Source: Burkholderiales bacterium
GTDB lineage: Bacteria > Pseudomonadota > Gammaproteobacteria > Burkholderiales > Usitatibacteraceae
Assembly: GCA_026786225.1 (NCBI GenBank)
Contig: JAJAYN010000583.1
Location: 1-10,459, forward strand
Reading direction: 5' to 3'
DNA: 10,459 nt
This document shows positions 7,585-10,459 of the stretch, piece after piece. A model generated the notes under the pieces. The model was not told where the DNA came from, did no database searches, and saw only the letters and a program-made list of their open reading frames with translations. The position numbers and the translations under genes are program-made. Every line of letters begins with the position of its first letter. Position 1 is the stretch's first letter.

Positions 7585-7608
7585 GTATGAAGGGTATGGC
7601 GTGAGAGA

Positions 7609-7652
7609 GCTGCCGTCAAGGCGGGCAGCAGCGGGTGACTGGCCGCTATAAT
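7609..7652 (+). promoter_or_regulatory. Candidate amidase promoter with an upstream dyad
   Basis: A perfect TATAAT lies at 7647-7652, 29 bases before the amidase ATG. No good -35 box is found 16-18 bases upstream; that spot is instead occupied by the right arm of a perfect inverted repeat, GCTGCC (7609-7614) and GGCAGC (7624-7629), 9 bases apart. The dyad could be an operator or activator site. It also lies just ahead of the divergent yceH start, so it could affect both genes. Confidence 0.4.
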
Positions 7653-7681
7653 TATTGACTGTCCATTCTGGAAATGCGCAA

Positions 7682-9286
7682 ATGAATCGTAGAGACTTCA
7701 TGCAACTTGGGGCGCTGGTCGGCGCGATTGGGAGCGGGCCTGCGATGGCGGCGAGCACAACATCTGCACGGGGATTCAACATCGTCGAGGCAAGCGTCGC
7801 CGATCTACAGGCGGCGATGCAGTCCGGCAAGGTCACATCGCAAAAGCTGGTGAAGCTGTATCTGGCGCGCATCCGTGCCGTCGACAAAGCCGGACCACGC
7901 CTCAATTCGATCATCGAATTGAATCCCGATGCGCTGTCGATCGCCAAGGCGCTGGACGCCGAGCGCAAGGCAAAGGGCCCGCGTGGGCCGCTGCACGGTA
8001 TTCCGGTACTGTTGAAAGACAACATCGCGACGGCAGACAAGATGCAGACCACGGCGGGTTCGCTTGCGTTACTTGGTGTGAAGCCACCGCGTGACGCGTT
8101 TCTCGTGACCAGGCTGCGTGAAGCGGGCGCGGTCATCCTCGGCAAAACCAACCTGAGCGAGTGGGCCAATATGCGCTCAACGCGTTCCACCAGCGGCTGG
8201 AGCGCGCGTGGCGGCTTGACCAAAAACCCGTACGCACTCGATCGCAATACCAGCGGCTCCAGCTCCGGTTCCGGCGCCGCCATTGCGGCCAGCCTCGCGG
8301 CAGTCGCGGTCGGTACCGAGACCGATGGCTCCATCACGTCGCCGGCAAACGTGGGCGGTCTGGTCGGGATCAAACCGACGCTCGGGCTCATCAGTCGCAA
8401 CGGCATTATTCCCATCGCCCATTCGCAGGATACGGCCGGGCCGATGACACGCACCGTTGCCGATGCCGCCATATTGCTGACGGCGATGGCAGGTGTGGAT
8501 GCGCGCGACGCGGCCACGCAGGACCCGGCGATGAAGATTCTCGACTACAGCACGTTTCTCGATGTCGATGGTCTCAAGGGCGCGCGCATCGGTGTCGTGC
8601 GAAGCAATTTTGGTGGGCGCAACGATCTCGCATCCGCCGTTGTGGAAAGTGCGCTCAAGGTCCTCGCCAGCAAGGGCGCCATACTGGTAGACGTGGATGA
8701 AGTACCCAATACCGCCAAGTATGAGAAAACCGAATACGAGGTTCTGCTCTATGAATTGAAAGCCGACATGGCCGCGTACCTTGCCGAATTTGCGCCGGGT
8801 TCAACAATCAGGACGCTCAAGGACATCATCGACTTCAATGATAAAAATCGTGCGCGCGAGCAGCCTTTCTTCGGGCAGGAACATTTTGTACTGGCAGAGG
8901 CGAAGGGTGGCCTCGACAGCAAGCCATATCTGGAGGCGCTGGCCAACAATCAGCTTTATTCGCGTGCCGAGGGCATCGATAAAGTGTTGAAGCAACACAA
9001 GCTCGACGCGCTGGTCGCGCCGACCGGCGGTCCCGCCTGGTTGACGGACCTGATCAATGGGGACGGCTACGAGGGCAGCTTTACGTCGCCTGCAGCGGTG
9101 GCCGGATACCCGCACGTGACGGTACCCGCCGGACAGGTTTTCGGCCTGCCCTGCGGCATATCCTTTGTCGGGTCTGCATGGAGCGAACCCACGCTGATTC
9201 GCCTCGCGTACGCGTTTGAGCAGGCCAGCAAACAGCGGCGCGCGCCGACCTACGCGAAATCGCTGAACCGGTCCGCATCGACATGA
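7682..9286 (+). CDS. Amidase signature family enzyme with Tat signal peptide
   Basis: A 534-residue amidase signature hydrolase that cleaves a carboxamide bond by a Ser-cisSer-Lys triad. The lysine is K112 in GIPVLLKDNI. The Gly/Ser-rich stretch TSGSSSGSGAA holds the cis-serine, likely S193, and the nucleophile is S217 in TETDGSITSP; the 24-residue spacing of the two serines equals that of known members. GLVGIKPTLGLISRNGIIPI and SQDTAGPMTRTVADAA are further family blocks. The N-terminus MNRRDFMQLGALVGAIGSG, followed by PAMAA, is a twin-arginine signal, so the folded enzyme is probably exported to the periplasm with cleavage near residue 23. ATG 7682 is preferred over a TTG at 7655, which would put nine extra residues before the signal; CTGGA (7668-7672) is a reasonable ribosome binding site. 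It is not an obvious GatA, as there is no GatB/GatC nearby. The substrate is unknown; aryl or peptide amides are possibilities. Confidence 0.93.
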   Translation: MNRRDFMQLGALVGAIGSGPAMAASTTSARGFNIVEASVADLQAAMQSGKVTSQKLVKLYLARIRAVDKAGPRLNSIIELNPDALSIAKALDAERKAKGPRGPLHGIPVLLKDNIATADKMQTTAGSLALLGVKPPRDAFLVTRLREAGAVILGKTNLSEWANMRSTRSTSGWSARGGLTKNPYALDRNTSGSSSGSGAAIAASLAAVAVGTETDGSITSPANVGGLVGIKPTLGLISRNGIIPIAHSQDTAGPMTRTVADAAILLTAMAGVDARDAATQDPAMKILDYSTFLDVDGLKGARIGVVRSNFGGRNDLASAVVESALKVLASKGAILVDVDEVPNTAKYEKTEYEVLLYELKADMAAYLAEFAPGSTIRTLKDIIDFNDKNRAREQPFFGQEHFVLAEAKGGLDSKPYLEALANNQLYSRAEGIDKVLKQHKLDALVAPTGGPAWLTDLINGDGYEGSFTSPAAVAGYPHVTVPAGQVFGLPCGISFVGSAWSEPTLIRLAYAFEQASKQRRAPTYAKSLNRSAST

Positions 9287-9318
9287 CTTGCATTTCGTTA
9301 CAATTTGCAACGCCGGAT

Positions 9319-9328
9319 TGACTAGTCA
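9319..9328. promoter_or_regulatory. Perfect 10-base palindrome ahead of the efflux gene
   Basis: TGACTAGTCA is a perfect palindrome 33 bases after the amidase stop and 143 bases before the efflux adaptor ATG. It overlaps TTGACT (9318-9323), a possible -35 box whose best -10 partner, TACCAT (9343-9348), is at a long 19-base spacing. The arrangement would suit a repressor site for the efflux operon. Short palindromes also arise by chance, so this is only a candidate. Confidence 0.3.
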
Positions 9329-9471
9329 GAACGGCCCCGCCTTACCATATCCTGCACAATCGCTACCGGCGCGACAACGATCCACAACTCTCCCAATCCC
9401 TGCTCTTCCCGGACCATGCCTGCTTCCTGCAGTTGATCGCCGGGGGACGCTGACCAAACCAAAATAAGATC

Positions 9472-10459
9472 ATGGAAAAATTCAATAACGCCCCTGTGAA
9501 TGCATGGCAGCGCCAACCCGGCTGGGTGCGCAAGGGGCTCATCCCGATACTGATCCTGGCGGTCATTGGCGGCAGCATCTGGTGGGCCATGAAACCGCCC
9601 GCAGATGCGACCAAAACGGGCGATGCAGCCAAGGCTGCTGCCCCAGGCGCACCGGGCAAACCGCCTGGCGGTGGTCGCTTTGGCGGGTTTGACCCGACGC
9701 GCACGCAGCCGGTACTGGCCACGCCCGCGCGCCTGGCGGATCTCAATGTCGTACAGAACGGTCTGGGGACCGTTGCCGCACTGCGCGTAGCGACCGTGAA
9801 GGCACGCGTGGACGGCCTTTTGCAGAACGTGCTTTTCCAGGAAGGTCAAATCGTCAAAGCGGGTGATGTGCTGGCCGAAATTGACCCCAAACCATTGCAG
9901 GTGCAGCTTGCGCAAGTCGAAGGACAACTCGCGCGCGATCAGGCGCAATTGAGCAACGCGAAGCTGGATCTTGAACGCTATCGTGTATTGCTGGCGCAGG
10001 ATTCAGTGGCCAAGCAACAACTGGACAGCCAGGAATCTCTGGTGCGCCAGTTCGAAGGCACCGTGAGAATCGATCAGGCCCAGGTCGACAATGCCAAGCT
10101 GCAACTTTCATACACGCGTGTCACCGCACCGATCTCTGGTCGTCTCGGGTTGCGCCAGGTAGACGCGGGCAATATTGTGCGTTCGTCGGATACGCTGGGC
10201 CTCGTCGTCATCACCCAGATCGACCCGATTACGGTGGTATTCACCATTCCGCAAGACAATTTGCAGCGCGTCCTGCAACGCCTGAATGCCGGTGAGAAGC
10301 TCGGTGTGGATGTGTGGGATCGCGAACAAAAAAACAAACTCTCCACCGGCACGCTGATCACGGTGGACAACCAGATTGACACGGCGACCGGCACGATCAA
10401 GCTGAAAGCGCAATTTCCAAACACGCAGGGTCTTTTGTTTCCGAACCAGTTTGTAAACG
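9472..10459 (+). CDS. mdtA: RND multidrug efflux periplasmic adaptor (membrane fusion protein), MdtA type, 3' truncated by window end
   Basis: The open frame begins at ATG 9472 and is still open after 329 codons at the window edge. Residues 22-40 (GLIPILILAVIGGSIWWAM) form an N-terminal inner membrane anchor, followed by a Pro/Gly/Ala linker. GLGTVAALRVATVKARVDG (97-115) and VLFQEGQIVKAGDVLAEIDP (120-139) are the first half of the lipoyl (barrel-sandwich) domain. Residues 140-213 form the alpha-helical hairpin that reaches the outer membrane channel. RVTAPISGRLGLRQVDAGN (216-234) closes the lipoyl domain. VVITQIDPITVVFTIP (245-260), WDREQKNKLSTGTL and DNQIDTATGTIKLKAQF with LFPNQFVN match MdtA block by block. 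MdtA links an RND pump (MdtB/MdtC or MuxB/MuxC) to an outer membrane protein; those genes are expected just past the window. The ribosome binding site is weak (AAGA, 9466-9469). Confidence 0.92.
   Translation, partial: MEKFNNAPVNAWQRQPGWVRKGLIPILILAVIGGSIWWAMKPPADATKTGDAAKAAAPGAPGKPPGGGRFGGFDPTRTQPVLATPARLADLNVVQNGLGTVAALRVATVKARVDGLLQNVLFQEGQIVKAGDVLAEIDPKPLQVQLAQVEGQLARDQAQLSNAKLDLERYRVLLAQDSVAKQQLDSQESLVRQFEGTVRIDQAQVDNAKLQLSYTRVTAPISGRLGLRQVDAGNIVRSSDTLGLVVITQIDPITVVFTIPQDNLQRVLQRLNAGEKLGVDVWDREQKNKLSTGTLITVDNQIDTATGTIKLKAQFPNTQGLLFPNQFVN

Noticed and set aside
7585..8517. Minus-strand extension of the yceH frame to 533 residues
   Set aside because: The added 311 residues run antisense through the amidase gene, are Ser/Ala/Pro-rich with no family likeness, and YceH has a conserved start at 7584.
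9288..9310. TTGCA...TGCAA inverted repeat as amidase terminator
   Set aside because: Stem of only five mostly A/T pairs with a 13-base loop and no T tract.
9322..9948. 208-residue minus-strand open frame reaching into the gap before the efflux gene
   Set aside because: Most of it is antisense to the efflux adaptor. The last 50 residues lie in the intergenic gap and look faintly protein-like (MVREEQGLGELWIVVAPVAI), but I recognise no family, and no separate start signal is seen.
1..10459. CRISPR array, tRNA, rRNA, prophage or insertion sequence
   Set aside because: No regularly spaced repeats, no tRNA-like cloverleaf, no transposase or phage-type reading frame was seen; the gaps between genes are all under 240 bases.

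Overview
The window looks like chromosomal DNA from a moderately GC-rich proteobacterium, most likely a betaproteobacterium of the Burkholderiales type. The grounds are a tctC-tctB-tctA tripartite tricarboxylate transporter operon, a YceH (DUF480) protein, an MdtA-type RND efflux adaptor, a Tat-exported amidase, and a REP-like palindrome whose core (CCGTTCGCCCTGAG...TCGAAGGG) resembles dispersed repeats of many proteobacterial genomes. The taxonomic call is inference from protein flavour, not from a marker gene.

Layout. Bases 1-2178 hold the end of a Tct operon on the + strand: the last 30 codons of the substrate-binding protein (TctC), the small membrane subunit (TctB), and the large membrane subunit (TctA). 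It closes with a strong intrinsic terminator (2188-2245), followed by an inverted pair of REP-like sequences (2277-2365). Then come a cytoplasmic-looking M14 zinc carboxypeptidase (2412-4118, +) and a family 5 (peptide/nickel type) ABC substrate-binding protein (4256-6097, +). The latter is interrupted by an in-frame TAA near its middle and is annotated as a pseudogene. Convergent to it lies a truncated DUF433-type antitoxin-like gene (6203-6727, -) that keeps a recognisable promoter and DNA-binding half but has lost its C-terminal DUF433 half and any toxin partner. YceH (6916-7584, -) and a Tat-signal amidase (7682-9286, +) diverge from a 97-base shared intergenic region. From 9472 a MdtA/MuxA-type membrane fusion protein begins and runs off the window end.

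How the genes relate. The Tct genes form one secondary transport system for carboxylates. The carboxypeptidase and the peptide-type binding protein could both serve peptide use, but they are separated by 137 bases and no ABC permease or ATPase is present, so a joint pathway is only suggested. The amidase, YceH and efflux adaptor look like independent units. No stretch of 300 bases lacks a gene.

I see no clear new biological system. The points most worth a second look are the nonsense-interrupted binding protein, the decayed antitoxin locus with possible toxin remnant, the REP-like inverted pair behind the Tct terminator, and several small dyads in intergenic DNA.
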